Part shown: positions 33,338 through 45,250 of the stretch, piece after piece
Layout: the number at the start of each line of letters is the position of its first letter
How positions within the stretch are numbered: position 1 is the stretch's first letter
Source: Atherix ibis
Lineage: Eukaryota; Arthropoda; Insecta; Diptera; Athericidae
DNA: 64,000 bases
Direction: 5' to 3'
NCBI GenBank assembly: GCA_958298945.1
Contig: OY282605.1
Span: 22,670,811-22,734,810 of the forward strand
Notes under the pieces: generated by a model
Told to the model about the DNA's origin: nothing
The model's database searches: none
The model's input: only the letters and a program-made list of their open reading frames with translations
Made by a program: the position numbers and the translations under genes

Positions 33338-34230
33338 CGAGGTCAGTTCAAAAAGTATCGCAAATTTTGACGTATATTAGATTTTTTTGTGGCGTTATGT
33401 TGGTACCCATGTCTCTCACTTATGCCGACAAGTTCGGCCATTTTGAATGTTCAGTTACAATAATTTTTGACAGCTGCTTTGCTTGCACGTGTTTTGACTC
33501 GTCTTTGATTTTTGCTCAATTTCGACCAAAAACAGTATCGCATTAACGTTGCTATGGAGCTGTTGTACTCTGTTCTCGACGACTCAAATTTGCTCCAGAG
33601 GGTTATAACTGGTGACGAATCATGGGTTTATGGTTATGACGTGGAAACCAAAGCTCAATCATCCCAATGGAAGCTGCCGTACGAGCCAATACCGAAAAAA
33701 GCGCCAAGTTCGGTCGAATGTGAGGGTTTTGCTTAGAGTTTTCTTCGATTGCGGAGGCGTAGTAGATCATGAGTTCTTGCCGCAGGGTAGAACGGTCAAT
33801 AAGGAATATATGACCAGAAACGTACGGATTTGTGGAAGAACAAAAATTGGCTTTTGCCATTTTTGGCCAAAAACAACACATTAATAATGCCGCAGTCACC
33901 GTATTCGCCAGATCTGGCCCCCTGTGACTTTTTCTTGTTCCCGAAACTGAAGAGCACGATGAAAGGACGACGCTACGCTACGATTGAGGAGATAAAGATG
34001 GCATCGAAGGAGAAGCTGAACAAGATCACAAAAAATGATTTTTTTAATTGCTTCGAGGATTGGAAAAAATGTTCGCACAAGTGTATAATATCTGGTGGGG
34101 ATTATTTTGGAGGGGACAAAATAGGTCATGAATAAATGAATGATTTTTGAAAAAAAAACTGGTTCATGAATAAATGAATGAATTTTGAAAAAAAAACACA
34201 AAATTTGCGATACTTTTTGAACAGACCTCG
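33338..34230 (+). mobile_element. Internally deleted mariner with near-perfect TIRs
   Basis: Flanking TA at 33336-33337 and 34231-34232. Ends start CGAGGTCAGTTCAAAAAGTA and, on the complement, CGAGGTCTGTTCAAAAAGTA; 31 of the first 32 bases agree. The transposase begins in the middle: LLYSVLDDSNLLQRVITGDE, SWVYGYDVETKAQSSQWKLP, a frameshift, then VFFDCGGVVDHEFLPQGRTV, a deletion that removes the second-Asp block, and SPDLAPCDFFLFPKLKSTMK to the end (CIISGGDYFGGDKIGHE). About 0.4 kb of N-terminal coding is absent. A 38 bp direct duplication of ATAAATGAATGA-type text lies just before the right end. Confidence 0.92.
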
Positions 34231-34239
34231 TATATTGTT

Positions 34240-34425
34240 ATTAAACGTGACTTAGTTGTCAAAAACCTTAAACCACGAGTCGCCTACAACTACAGGGATT
34301 GAGTTACGCTCAATCAACGCACCATCATTACTGGCAGTTAACAGTCAGTAATCAGTTACTAGCTGACTACTCCACCTGCTGGTCGTAAGGACTACTTAAA
34401 CCTCTACTGTCATTACCAGTGACAG
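34240..34425 (-). repeat. 3' UTR repeat of the adjacent LINE (second copy at 14 kb)
   Basis: Complement of 34247-34425 matches 14085-14262 over about 170 bp. It directly follows the C-terminal region of the LINE on the same strand, and the 33338-34230 mariner sits against its far end at a TA. Confidence 0.7.
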
Positions 34426-34439
34426 TGCCCGGGATCATT

Positions 34440-36140
34440 TCAAAATGGATATTGCCAGTTATTAGCCACAGCCACCACGTTGCTTCGAATTGGCGCCTCA
34501 CCAGTGTGCAAAACCATGGGGCCCCCGATTCCCGTGGTACCAATTTTTGTTTTAAGAGTACTTTGGTTTGTACTCAGCTTATTGAGCTACGGTCAGGAAT
34601 CTTGTAAATTCCTAGACACCGCTAAGCCAGTTCAGATACGCGGGTTCGCCAAGACCCGAAAGTATAATTCATGCACCATTCTCGCTCTCCTCTCAAAAAA
34701 CGCCACGGCAAATCTATTAAGGCATTCATACCACTCTCTCACACCCAACACGCCACTCACATCCACACCCTCATCATTCACCACGATTCCACATGCACCT
34801 ACGTCACGCAAAACCCCGTACAGGCCACACTCAATAAAAAGGTGCTCAGCACTCTCCTCCGCCGCCCCACAAGGGCATCTAGTTTTCGCATCCAGACCAT
34901 GCCTGTACAGGAACCCATTGATACTGCCGTGTCCCGTGAGTAAATACCCAAGGTACAAACCAAATTCAAATCCATACGCAGATGCAAAGCACACATCCGA
35001 AATAAACATGTGCGTCCATCTGCCATTCACACTCTCATCTCATCAATGTTGCCATATTTTACACATTCGGTTCAGGACCAGTACACGCCGATGGCGTGGA
35101 CTGAGATCCTGAACCTCTTCATTCGTAACCGGACAACCAGCAAGCGGGATGCCCCGCCGTAGACGGTAGTGGATGCTTTCATTCAGCACCTTCAGATCCC
35201 ATGGAATTTCTCGCATGAGAACCTGCATCGCCTCGGTTGATATGGTTCTACACACATTCAAACATGCATACAGAGTCAGACGCTGCACTAAATTTATGCC
35301 CACCCTTGAGACGTTGCTCCAGAGCTTCTTCTGTATTTTATTTTGCCTTGCTTTCATGTTTTGATGATGGTCTAATAATTTCAACCATTTGTGCATTATT
35401 CTCATTTGTCATACTACAAATAGAGAAACGCCTGCCTCCCAGTATAACCTCTGATAAAGAAGTTGAATTTGAGGTTCTTGTTAAGATTTAGGCCTAGATA
35501 CTTAAGATTCTCCACGCATCTCATTATCGAGTTATCCTTATCACCAAACCCGCTGTCTAAGAATTTCTTCTTCCCTGATGATATAAGGCACAAGCACTCT
35601 GATTTTGGAATGTTTACTTGAAGACCCCATTCCTTATAGTATTCTGTCAGTTTATTGATTCCTACCTTCATATCTTCCAATGCTACTTTAGATCGCATTG
35701 ATGTACTGTACACCAGAGTTTTGTCGGATAATATTAATCCCATATGAGTATTTTCGCTTAATTGGATCATACATATGTCTGCAATGTAAAGGTTATATAG
35801 CTAAGGACCAATAAAAGAGCCTTGTGGTATGCCTGACAATATCTCGAAGAACCGCGATTATACGGCTTTATATTTCAGTCTGGCTTTTTTAAAAGCTAGA
35901 AAATTAATTATTAGATTAACCAGATATTTTGGAAATTTCATTTTGATGAGTTTGAATATGATTCCCATGTGCGGTATGCTATCGAATGCTTTTTTAATAT
36001 CTACCGAACAGAACCACATTGAACGTTTTTTAATTCGTTCAAGTGTAACGTCTACCCATATATGTACCTTTAAAATAGGGTGCTGTGTAGAGTGGCCTTC
36101 ACGAAACTAAAGATATCTGGTCTACAGAAAAATTTCTATA
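34440..36140 (-). pseudogene. Jockey-like LINE: RT to C-terminal zinc-finger region
   Basis: Minus strand from 36110: FCSVDIKKAFDSIPHMGIIF (RT catalytic Asp in the VDIKKAFD block), LSGIPQGSFIGP, LYNLYIADICMIQLSENTHM (35770), where the YADD motif is corrupted to LSDK, GINKLTEYYKEWGLQVNIPK, SECLCLISSGKKKF, NLKYLGLNLNKNLKFN; then frame 35405-35043 (WLKLLDHHQNMKARQNKIQK to HRRVLVLNRMCKIWQH), and frame 35030-34632 with YLGYLLTGHGSINGFLYRHG and CPCGAAEESAEHLFIECGLY, a CCHC/CCHH-like C-terminal motif. The three frames are only slightly broken, so this is a relatively young copy truncated at its 5' end. Confidence 0.85.
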
Positions 36141-36179
36141 TCCTAGAGGTCTGTAATTTTAGGGTTGTCGTGATGCACT

Positions 36180-37030
36180 TTCGTAACAGATGGCGTGCCC
36201 TCATTTTTGGAATCACAAGAGCTATTCGCATCTATGTTATTGTTATGTCATTTAACAGCTGATAAGCTGAAGCTTTACTTTTGAAATAAAATTATTCCAA
36301 CAACAAAATGAAGATGGAAGACCAAACTTTACAGTCTTGCAATATTTTATTGTTTTACTTCCGTAAAGGGAAGAACATGTGTCAAGTAAGTTGCGTTAAG
36401 TTAACTGTGACAATGCCCTACAAGAGTGTCAGTCAAGGATGGTTCACGAAAACACCCGTGCTGGTGATTTTGATGTCAACGACAGTCCTTGGGCAAAACC
36501 AGTAACCATACATTAATCAACCGTTAACGACCATCTGAAGAAGCTAGGATCTATTGATATTAGGGTTTCCCATATACTTAAAGAAGTCCATTTGACGGCA
36601 TGCCAAAAGGACGTTATGCCCTCAGTATGATGGGATTTTAAAGGTATTATTTTTTTGATCTTCTACCAAGAAACCAAACAATCAATTCAGAAGTGCAATG
36701 TCGGCAATTATACAATTTGAACAAATTCATCATCCAGGAATGTCTAGGGCGCGTTAATCGTAAATGAGCTGTTTTTCATTACGACAACAAGTTTGATCTA
36801 CCGTCAAAAAATATTGGGGCTTAAATGGGATGTATTGCCACACCTACCATACCCACCTGACCTTGCACCGTCAGACTTCATCTTCAATACAAATGAGGCT
36901 GTAAATCAGTACCTTGTTCAGTATTTCACCGATAAAGATAGGTCCTTTAGAAAAATTATCTTTAATGATCCAGCTTATTATTAGCTGAGATTTTCAGAAA
37001 AATTATCTTTAACGGTTTTGAACGAATAAA
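36180..37030 (+). pseudogene. mariner (cecropia-like), internally deleted
   Basis: Starts MKMEDQTLQSCNILLFYFRK near 36308, continues frameshifted (WFTKTPV.. DFDVND), then fragments around WDFKGIIF, and the end KWDVLPHLPYPPDLAPSDFI (third Asp; consensus WEVLPHPPYSPDLAPSDYHLF) with QYFTDKDRSFRK. The first catalytic block and the second are not readable. Length is well under 1.2 kb because of deletions. Confidence 0.65.
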
Positions 37031-37049
37031 AATTCTCCAGAGATTTATT

Positions 37050-38700
37050 AGAGGTTAATGCATTCATCTAACAAATCTCGATCGCTATAAACAGATGGTT
37101 TTAGATTTTTTTGTGTGGAATAACTGACTCATTTGGCAAGATGGCGCCATATGTCATACAGCTAGAGAAGGCAGATTTTTAAACTAGGCGATTTAACGGT
37201 CTTGAATAATGGAAAATTTGACCTCTCTTATCCATGCTATTAAACGAAGCCGAAGTGATTATTTGAATGAAGTAGTACGGCTAGACCGGTTCCACGATAT
37301 TTTTCGAAAAATCTGTCAAATTTGCTGTATGTGTCAGAGTGTTGCGTCAAACATGCTGTAATGGTGTGAGCTTCTTACAGCATCAATGAACAGACCCGTA
37401 CGCCTTTTACTACTGTCAGTAAACAGAATAATTTTTCAAAAAGTGTCGCGGAGCCGGCCTCGCCTTACTACTGAATGATCTGATAATTCATACACAATGC
37501 CACAAAAAACGATTTTAAATAAAATAATTTCAATTCAAATATATTGGATAACCCTAATATATATTACAATAAACATTTTCACTATTGCAAATATTCCAAT
37601 ACTAAATATAAAATAAATCACTTCATTTACGCAATCGAAGATTATTTATTTATTTGATTTACACTCTTATAAGGTAATATTCGTATTTTATAGAGAAATC
37701 GGTAATTCGATGATTCAGACAAAATGAACAGCACAAAATGCCAAATAGCTAAAGAAAATATTGAATCACAGTCACAGTCAAGGCTATTATTTAATTGTGC
37801 TAATTATCTATTATTAAAGTGAAAAAAATTATATAGAAAAAAATTCAACTGAGAATAAGTTTTTCTTTTTCTGATGTCAAATAATGGCATCGTCATTTTC
37901 CTATCCTAATAAGGGTAGTTCTCACAATATTTTAAGATATTCACTATTTTTTTGATGTTAGTATTATTTTCATTCAAATTTTGAGTAACAAAGTGGAACA
38001 TCAAATACAATTAATAAATTATAATAACTGGCGCTACAACCCATTCTGGGCTTGTGCATCAACCTACAAAGTTCATAACAAGTCTTTGTTGGCAGCCTTT
38101 TTCCTCCAATTTCTAACTCAATCTGGTTCTCTGGTCAATACGCTTTCTGATGGTGCGTTATTGTCCATGAAGAATTTTTATTTTTTGGATTATATTCACC
38201 TGCCCCTTCCCCCCCCCCCCCCCCACCAACACACCATCACCGTATAGGAGGATAGTTCATTAGTGTACCGAATTTTCCAGACGCCATTTTGGATTTTGCG
38301 AAGAATTTTTCTTACAAAACTGCTAAGAGCAGCCTCATCAAAAGACTATATGTCGGTGCCCATATTATAATAAAGATAGTATTAATTTTCTGTAAAGCTG
38401 CAATGTTGAGAAGCACTCAGCTGTTTGAGCTTTATTTTTTTAAATGTCATGCAAGAATGGTTAACTAGCGGAAGATGAGGCAAAATTGCATGTACTCGGA
38501 ATATTCGATAACAAGGACGTCCAATTAGGACCTAATTGGCGACTGAAGTAATGAACGTGATAAGGGCTTCAGGGTTTGAGGGGGCGGGGGGATGTGTAGG
38601 TGTCATTCAATGAGAATGAGTATGACCGTGTTCGCAAGTGAAAATTGTTGGATCATGAGAAGGTTTTTAAGTGTTCAGACTTGGGATTGTGTTTCTTGGA
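37050..38700. other. Mostly unassigned; carries one copy of a 110-bp dispersed repeat
   Basis: About 37330-37430 (cagagtgttgcgtcaaacat ... acgccttttactactgtcagta) is matched in inverted orientation at about 39670-39800. A C-run lies at 38206-38224. Parts of 38.3-38.7 kb resemble the dispersed repeat of 48-49 kb. No gene recognised. Confidence 0.45.
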
Positions 38701-38710
38701 AAAAAGTACT

Positions 38711-39060
38711 ATGCAACACGCAGCATGAAACATGCAACACGCAACACGCAACACGCAACATGCAACATGCAACATGCGTGTTGCGTGTTGTGTGTTGCAT
38801 GTTTTGTATTGCGTGTTGCGTGTAGCATGTTGCAGGTTTTGTATTGCGTGTTGTATGTTGTGTGTTACATGTTGCGTGTTAAGTGTTCCGTGGTAAGTGT
38901 TGCGTGTTGCGTGTTGTATGTTCCATATTTTGTGTTGCGTATTGTATGTTGCATATTGCGTGTTGCGTGTCATGTGTTGCGTGTTGCATGTTTCGTATTG
39001 CATGTTGCGTGTTGCGTGTTGCGTGTTGCATTTTTCGTATTGCGTGTTGCGTGTTGCGTA
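38711..39060. repeat. 7-bp minisatellite that inverts internally
   Basis: Units of the type GTTGCGT / GTTGCAT. From 38711 to about 38776 the array is written as the complement (ACACGCA, ACATGCA); from 38777 to 39060 it is written as (GTGTTGC)n, with variants such as GTATTGC and ATGTTTT recurring. Because 7 is not a multiple of 3 and the unit has no stops, several frames on both strands stay open for over 100 codons (ATRNTQH-type repeats). These frames are artefacts of the array, not genes. Confidence 0.95.
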
Positions 39061-39064
39061 AATA

Positions 39065-39420
39065 ATGCGTGGGCTGACGGTTAAGAATTTTTGAATCCCC
39101 GAGAAAAAGTGGAAGATGAATTTCACTTAAAACGGAGTCCTTTAACGTCGATAGTTGATAAAAATTTAGCACCTTTCAAGGACTTCTTTATTAAAAGGAC
39201 TTCTTTTTCAAAATTCTTTATTGAAACCATCAGAAAAAGGGTTCCTCGCGTCAAATTGGCTATTCTGAACAGTTGGTTTTTTTTTACAACACCACCCAAT
39301 CTCTTAAGTCTTTTAGATTTAGGGATGACAAAACATAATAACACCTCAACTCTTCGTGTGTTATTCGGTTACGTAAAGATATTTCTTAAGCTAAATGAGA
39401 ACTTATAGATCTTTTTCCCG
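39065..39420. repeat. Copy of the 48-kb dispersed repeat
   Basis: From gggctgacggttaagaattt at 39070 through cctttaacgtcgatag, ctgataaaaatttagcacct and tttcaaggacttctttatta the text follows the tandem units of 48.1-49.4 kb. It starts immediately beside the 7-bp array. Confidence 0.7.
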
Positions 39421-39890
39421 CACTGAAATAATCGCGGGAGTTAATAAATTACTCCAAGTACACAAACTCTCTTATGATCTCGATATTATGTTAGTCGATT
39501 GTTAAATTTCTTCCAAGCTGGTGAAAACATGCTTCACTTTTGCATATGTCCTCATTTATCTCTGGGCCTATTGCGTTCGGAGGCGCCCCAACTCGCTGAT
39601 GTGACGCTGGCTGGGTCCAATAATACCGATGAGTAGTATGTCTATATAGGTTCTTCTTCACTTTTTGATGATTGTTGAGAGCCTTTTACAGCACCAGTAA
39701 ACACCCCAGTAGGCCTTTTACTACTGCTTTACTGGTACTGTAAAATGCTCACACTAATGCAGCAAATTTGATACAACACTCTGATACTTGCGTCTAAGTT
39801 GACGGATTCCACCAAACCCTATCACATGAGTGTTATAAAGGTAGGCTTTCAAATTTAATTTAAATTCATTTTGATTAACTGTCATTCTGT
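39420..39890. other. Spacer with inverted copy of the 37.3-kb repeat
   Basis: About 39670-39800 is the inverted partner of 37330-37430; within it TTTTACTACTG and GTGTGAGC words are shared. Nothing else recognised. Confidence 0.5.
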
Positions 39891-39899
39891 CAGCTGAAT

Positions 39900-40150
39900 T
39901 TTGACAGACATAAAAAGTAAAGTGGGCAAAATAAAACGTTTCAACAACGTGTAATTATTGTGAACGAAAATAAGCTGTCACTTAATGTGACGCTCAGAAT
40001 ATTACGTGAAAAATTGGGTCGGAATAACTTACCTTCAAATTGGATTATTTATCGTATTGGGAATAATTTTAAGGAAGGACAGTATTCAATAGACTGAAGA
40101 CGCTAAACCGAAAATATTACTGCGATACGTAAAAGTGTAGCTTAAGGTTC
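39900..40150 (+). pseudogene. DDE transposase N-terminal remnant
   Basis: Through several shifts the text resembles the helix-turn-helix start of the family seen at 15.3 kb (an AVTL..RILREKLGRNNLPSNWTIYRI-like run, then a DAKPK linker). The catalytic part is absent. Based on weak, frame-shifted similarity. Confidence 0.4.
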
Positions 40151-40860
40151 CTGGAACCTTTATAGGGCATCCCACAGAAGAATTGAATATTTTTTAAAAC
40201 GTTGTGCGTCATATTTTGCATGGGGCAGAACTTATGTACACATACCAATCTGATCTTACCAGCATAGGATATAGGTAAGCCATAGAAGGTATTTAATGAA
40301 AATAGTGCCCTGAATATTGACGCTGGAAATGTGCAGTAATCAAAGCAGACGTTGAACAGGCTCATGACAGTTGGGGTGAGCTTACCTCCTTCTTTAGCAG
40401 CGCAACTCTGTACTTTTCAATGTTATACTGCATAACCTTGTCAGTTTCGCAGCAATTTCAAACTCATCCTTTGCTCTCTATTAACAATCTGAAGTCACAC
40501 GGATATGGTCAAATGGCAGATGCTATTGTAGATAAGACCTTAGACGTTCTCAATAATGTTTGACGAGATTTTAATCAGAGTCTTGTGTCGTTCTATTTTT
40601 TAACTTTCTAATGGTTGAAGCAATGTCATCGAGTGAAAGACCCTGCATATCCTTGATTCTATTTGATGCTAGATATATTTTCTGGTGGAGGGTTTGAGGT
40701 GTTATGGTCATTGTTTAGTATTTTTGAGGAAAATAGGCTTCCCCAACTTTCGTAATATCTAATGGCAAAATCCCATTGTTCGATGGTCACCATTCTCTCC
40801 ACGACAGTTGTTGATATTTGGGTTGAAACCTTTTCCAATGTTTTCTTGTATTTTTATTCA
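40120..40860 (-). pseudogene. Possible Jockey/I-like LINE, region upstream of the RT
   Basis: Minus-strand pieces such as VERMVTIEQWDFAIRYYES, LNPHFLSLFNVCFDYCTFPA and a YKGSRNLKLHF segment resemble the stretch between endonuclease and RT palm (…LMALFNACLKYCTFPASW…). Many stops. Family inferred only from these short resemblances. Confidence 0.4.
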
Positions 40861-40869
40861 TAACTTCCG

Positions 40870-42940
40870 GATCCTTTTCATCTTCTTTTTTTGTTATTGC
40901 ATCGAATAAATTATTATATAAATATTCCTTATCATTAAGAAGGAAAATTATAGTAAATCGACTTTATTCGAAATACACACAAAAGTAGATTTTTGATTTA
41001 CGTCCATTAATAAAAAAATTTAATAGAAAGTGAGGTTAGTAATCTATCAAAATTGTAACAATTCTAAATTAAAAGCTATCCTTTTCCAAATTGAATTGTA
41101 AATAATAAAATTTATTTTTAAAAAAAATATCATGTACTGACTGAATTTGTGATAAACTAGAATAGGGGAGTTTTTCGTAGGCGTAAACCCCAAAGGATCT
41201 ATTTATTTTTTGTTTACATAAATAATAAACCACAAATCTCTGTATAATCATAATTTTTGTAAAAAGGAAAAAAAAATAATAAGAAGAAAACGAAAAGATG
41301 ACGGTATCAAATTGAAAACTAAAGTATTGCAATACCTGCAAATTATCATTAGAGTTGAAAATGTCAAAGTTCTTTTAGTCGAACATTTTGTTGATGGCGT
41401 AGACGCACAGTTGTGAAAAGGAGCAAGAGATGGAAGGGGAGAGCTCTGACTATATTCTTATTTTGTTGTGGGGATATCATTTTGGGTAATTTTTCTAAGG
41501 CAACTGATTGCTCGTTCATAATAAAAAGTCTTATCTGATGATGATGGTTAGATATGATTGCGTAAAGGATCTATCGTTATATCGTCCTTTCCTTTCCTTT
41601 TACGAATAAACTGAAAATATTTTTACTAGGAAATTGTAAGGGGATTGAAATTGTGGCTGACTGAATATGAACCACGTGGGCGATGATTATATGTATGTAT
41701 GGACGAGTATACCCACCCGTTTGTTGATATATATCATGTCGACGTATCCTCGCAGGATATACGGGAATATGATGGTAGTTTTTACGTAATCGTCTGCCAT
41801 ATCCAAAGGATTTTAAGAATGCGTAACTATCGATTTGTAGGAAAAAATGCAAAGAGAAACGAGCTCGAAATGACACAAGACAAGTCCAGTTGGAAAAAAT
41901 GTTGCCCTATTTTTTCCCTTTTTTTTCATTGCAATATGAATCCTAAGGATATTTTCCAAGACAAAAAAAAAAAACAACGAACCGGAATTTATTCGAATGT
42001 AAAGAGCAGATGCAAGAAAACTGTGAAAAAGAGAAAAATCCCATACAATATGTGTCACAAATATAATGCCTGGCATATCATAAGCCCATATTTTGTGATC
42101 CGTCTACGTAAATATTGTACGCATGGTATAAGTGTTAGGGAGAGGGGGGGGGAGGAGGGGGTTTGTGAACCTAGATAGGCAGGCAGGCTCTTTTAGCAAT
42201 AAATTTGTTATGATATTAAAATAAAATTTCACGCATATAAAATTCAGGATTCTGGTTTTCTTGTTGTTCTCTTGTTTCTATAAAGTTGCGTGTGTATGTA
42301 TTTTGTACATACGTCTTAGCATATCGTACCCTGTCTGATTCAATTCTTCCTTTTTAAATTTAATGCTTCCTTTATCAAATGCCATACTTTTTTGTTTAAA
42401 CTCCCTAAACTGTCTCCATCCTCCCTAAACCATACTCGTGTATTTTTGTACAAAAAATTTTACCTTTTCATTGGTATTATTTTATTTTGGATATTACTCA
42501 TCCGAAAAATAAAGCGTTCCGTATATCATATTAATGCAAGGTGAGAACGTGTCCTTTGAAATTTGATAACTTACTTACACATGTATTTCCTATGGTTGCG
42601 TTAGTGGAAAATATTTATATCATCCCATCTATGGTAGTACTCCTACAGTACTGAGAATAAAGATTAAATAAGAAAATTGACTTAAATTTTCATTCGTAAA
42701 AGCTCATCATTAAATGTACGCACAAAACTGAAGAAAAGATGAACATCATCCCTTAAGGCTGCTTTATATCAAAAATGATAGGGAACTTAGGTCGAGGTGG
42801 TTAAATTTATTAGCTTTCAATGTTAAAGAAAAAAAGGAAACGTTCAGACTAGCTGTGAATGGCAGCGCTAAGAAAATAAGTCCAAAAAAGCGCATTTTAT
42901 ACAATAAATAAAATTCAATAAAATCTTTTTCTAATTTGTA
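40870..42940. other. No recognised feature; one long but unsupported open frame
   Basis: The plus frame 41699-42178 (159 codons) is the longest non-transposon frame nearby. It has a lysine-rich second half driven by A-runs, no domain I recognise, and no splice or promoter context. Minus frames overlap it. I do not call a gene. Confidence 0.35.
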
Positions 42941-42946
42941 ATGGTA

Positions 42947-43034
42947 TTGGTTGGTTTTGTTGGTTGGTTGGTGGATTGGTTTGTTGGTTGGTTGGTTGGT
43001 TTGGTGGTTGGTTGGTTGGTTGGCTTGTTGGTTG
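42947..43034 (+). repeat. TTGG/GTTG microsatellite
   Basis: An imperfect tetranucleotide array, TTGG with interspersed TTTG and GTGG units, about 88 bp. The minus-strand frame through it encodes a Q/N/P/T-rich tract and is not a gene. Confidence 0.95.
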
Positions 43035-43189
43035 CTGGCAAAGATCAAAAGAAAGAAAATTGCTCAATTAGTGAAGCATTTAATTAACTATCTCATTTGT
43101 TATTTATCTTTAAAATCATCCTTTTTAAACGCAATCCTTAAACAATAAAGATTTATTGACAATATGGGATTATTTTTAAGATCTACTAT

Positions 43190-45250
43190 TTTATAAAAAA
43201 AAATTTCAAAATTTTTTAACGACACTGTATGGTGTCATGGAAAATGCTTTTATCAAATTCTTATTTTGTAAAAAATTTCGAACGGATTAATTAAATTTTT
43301 TTTTAATCATGCAATTTGTCGATTATGCTTAGTATTTGTAATAAAGTGTCCTTAAAAAAATACTGTAAAATTTCAAAAAAAAATCAATTTTTTGGTTTTT
43401 ATTACAAATAATGCAAATTTGTGAAAACTTTTGGATGTTGTCTAATATTTTTATTAAAGTGATAAATCTTCAATAAAAATATTAAATCTTTTCGAATGTC
43501 CTTAAGAAAAATGCTTTAAAATTTCAAACGGTTTTTCTATTTTTCCTAATCACAAATAATACAATACAAAATTATAATTTTTTATTAGAAGTTTCCTAAC
43601 ATTTTTATTAAAGTGTTTAAAAACCTACAGATTTGTATTAAAATCTTTTCGAATTTCCTTAAGAAAAATGCTTTTAAATTTCAAATATTTTTTCTCTAAT
43701 GACAAATAATATAAAATTATGAATTTTTTTAATTTATCTGAATATTTTCCTCGTGTTAAAAAAATTAAAAAATTCACGTAAAATTTTTTCAAATTTTCTT
43801 TAGAAAAATGATTTGAAATTTCTGAATTTTTTTTTATCAAAAATTATAGAAAATTATGGAAAATATCAAAAAGATTTTCTAAATATTTTTATAATCGGAA
43901 ATAATAGAAAATCGAAAATATTTTATTTTTGATTTTTCCTTATTTCTTCATTAAAATATTTAAAAAAAATTTTCAAAGGTGCTTTTTTATATATTTTTTT
44001 TTTATAACAAATAATAGAAAATTATAATTGTTTTAGAAGTTTACTAATATTTTTATTGAAGTATTAAAAAAACCTTAAAAAATGTATATTAACTTTTTTC
44101 AAATGTACCTTAAAAAAAATTCTGTAAAATTTCAAAAAAGATTCCAAATTTTAATTTTTATTACAAATAATGGAAAATTATTATACGATTTTTTGAATAT
44201 CCTTAAAAAAGGGCTTTTAATTTCAAAAATTTTCTAAAATTAATTTTTTAATCGTAAATAATAGAAAATTAAAACAATTTTTTATCGCTGTAACCTAATT
44301 TTTCATTAAAATATATAAAAATATTTAAAAAATTGTGAAAAATTTTTCCAAAGATACTTTTTTTAAATTTATTTTTTTAATAATAAATAATCGAAAATTA
44401 TAATTTTTTTTAGAAGTTAATCTAATATTTTTATGGAAAAGTTAAGAAACCCAAAAAATAGTTTATTATTGTTTTTCGAATGTACTTTAAAAAAATGTTG
44501 TAAAATTTAAAAAAAAAGATTCCAAATTTTAGTTTTTATTGTAAATAATAGAAAACTATTACAAAATTTTTCGAATATCCTTAAAAAAGGCTTTTAATTT
44601 ACCAAAAATTTTTGTAAATTTTATTTTTTAATCGTACAAAATGGAAAATCTAAACAATTTCTTATCGTTGTAGCCTAATTTTTCATTAAAATATTTAAAA
44701 ATATTTTGAAAAAAAGTAATAAAATTTTTCGAAGGTCCTTTTTTTACATTTACTTTTTTATTCATAAATAATAGAAAATTATAATTTTTTTAAGAAGTTT
44801 ATCTAATATTTTTTATTAAAAAGTTAAAAAACCCAAAAAATTGTTTATTAGCTTTCTTCGAATGCACCTTAAAAAAACTGTAAAATTTTAAAAGAAAGTC
44901 CTTAAAAATTGAATATTCTTAAAGGAAGGTTTTCGATTTTTAAAAATTTTTGTAAATTTTATTTTTTAATCACAAATAATAGAAAATCAAAACAATTTTT
45001 TGTCGCTATAGCCTTATTTGTCATTAAAATATTTAAAAACCTTTTAATTGTAATAAAATTTTTTGGTGGTCCTTTTTTTAAATTTATTTTTTTATCACAA
45101 ATTATAGAAAATTATTGTATAAATTTTTTTGTTGATATTTTCTAATATTTTTGATAGACTATTTTTGAAAAATGTAAAAATTTTTACTTAAAAGTTTTCA
45201 AATGTCCTTAAGAAAAATGCTTTAAAATTTTATATTTAAAAATTGTCAAT
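43190..45250. repeat. AT-rich tandem array, long period near 379 bp
   Basis: A phrase of the type TTCGAATGTNCCTTAA-AAAA-TG recurs at about 43340, 43492, 43651, 43790, 44097, 44194, 44476, 44570, 44855 and 45185. Corresponding positions 44097, 44476 and 44855 are each 379 bp apart, and the phrase TTATCGCTGTAACC at 44284 recurs at 44661 (377 bp) and about 45000. Shorter spacing of 140-160 bp in the first part suggests that the longer unit arose from a shorter one. Other recurring words are AATAATAGAAAATTA and TTTCATTAAAATAT. Strongly AT-rich and non-coding. Confidence 0.85.

Noticed and set aside
34480..35112. 210-codon plus-strand frame
   Set aside because: It is the antisense shadow of the LINE C-terminal region on the minus strand.
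38653..39172. Long open frames on both strands (up to 157 codons) rich in ATRNTQH or CVLRVAC repeats
   Set aside because: They are products of a 7-bp tandem array without stop codons; all frames encode the same repeated peptide.
41699..42178. 159-codon open frame
   Set aside because: No recognisable domain, A-run-driven lysine tract, overlapping frames on the other strand and no splice or promoter context.
42764..43048. 94-codon Q/N/T/P-rich protein on the minus strand
   Set aside because: It is driven by the TTGG microsatellite.
43190..45250. CRISPR-like or telomeric array
   Set aside because: Units are long, diverged and AT-rich without spacers; no TTAGG telomere repeat is present.
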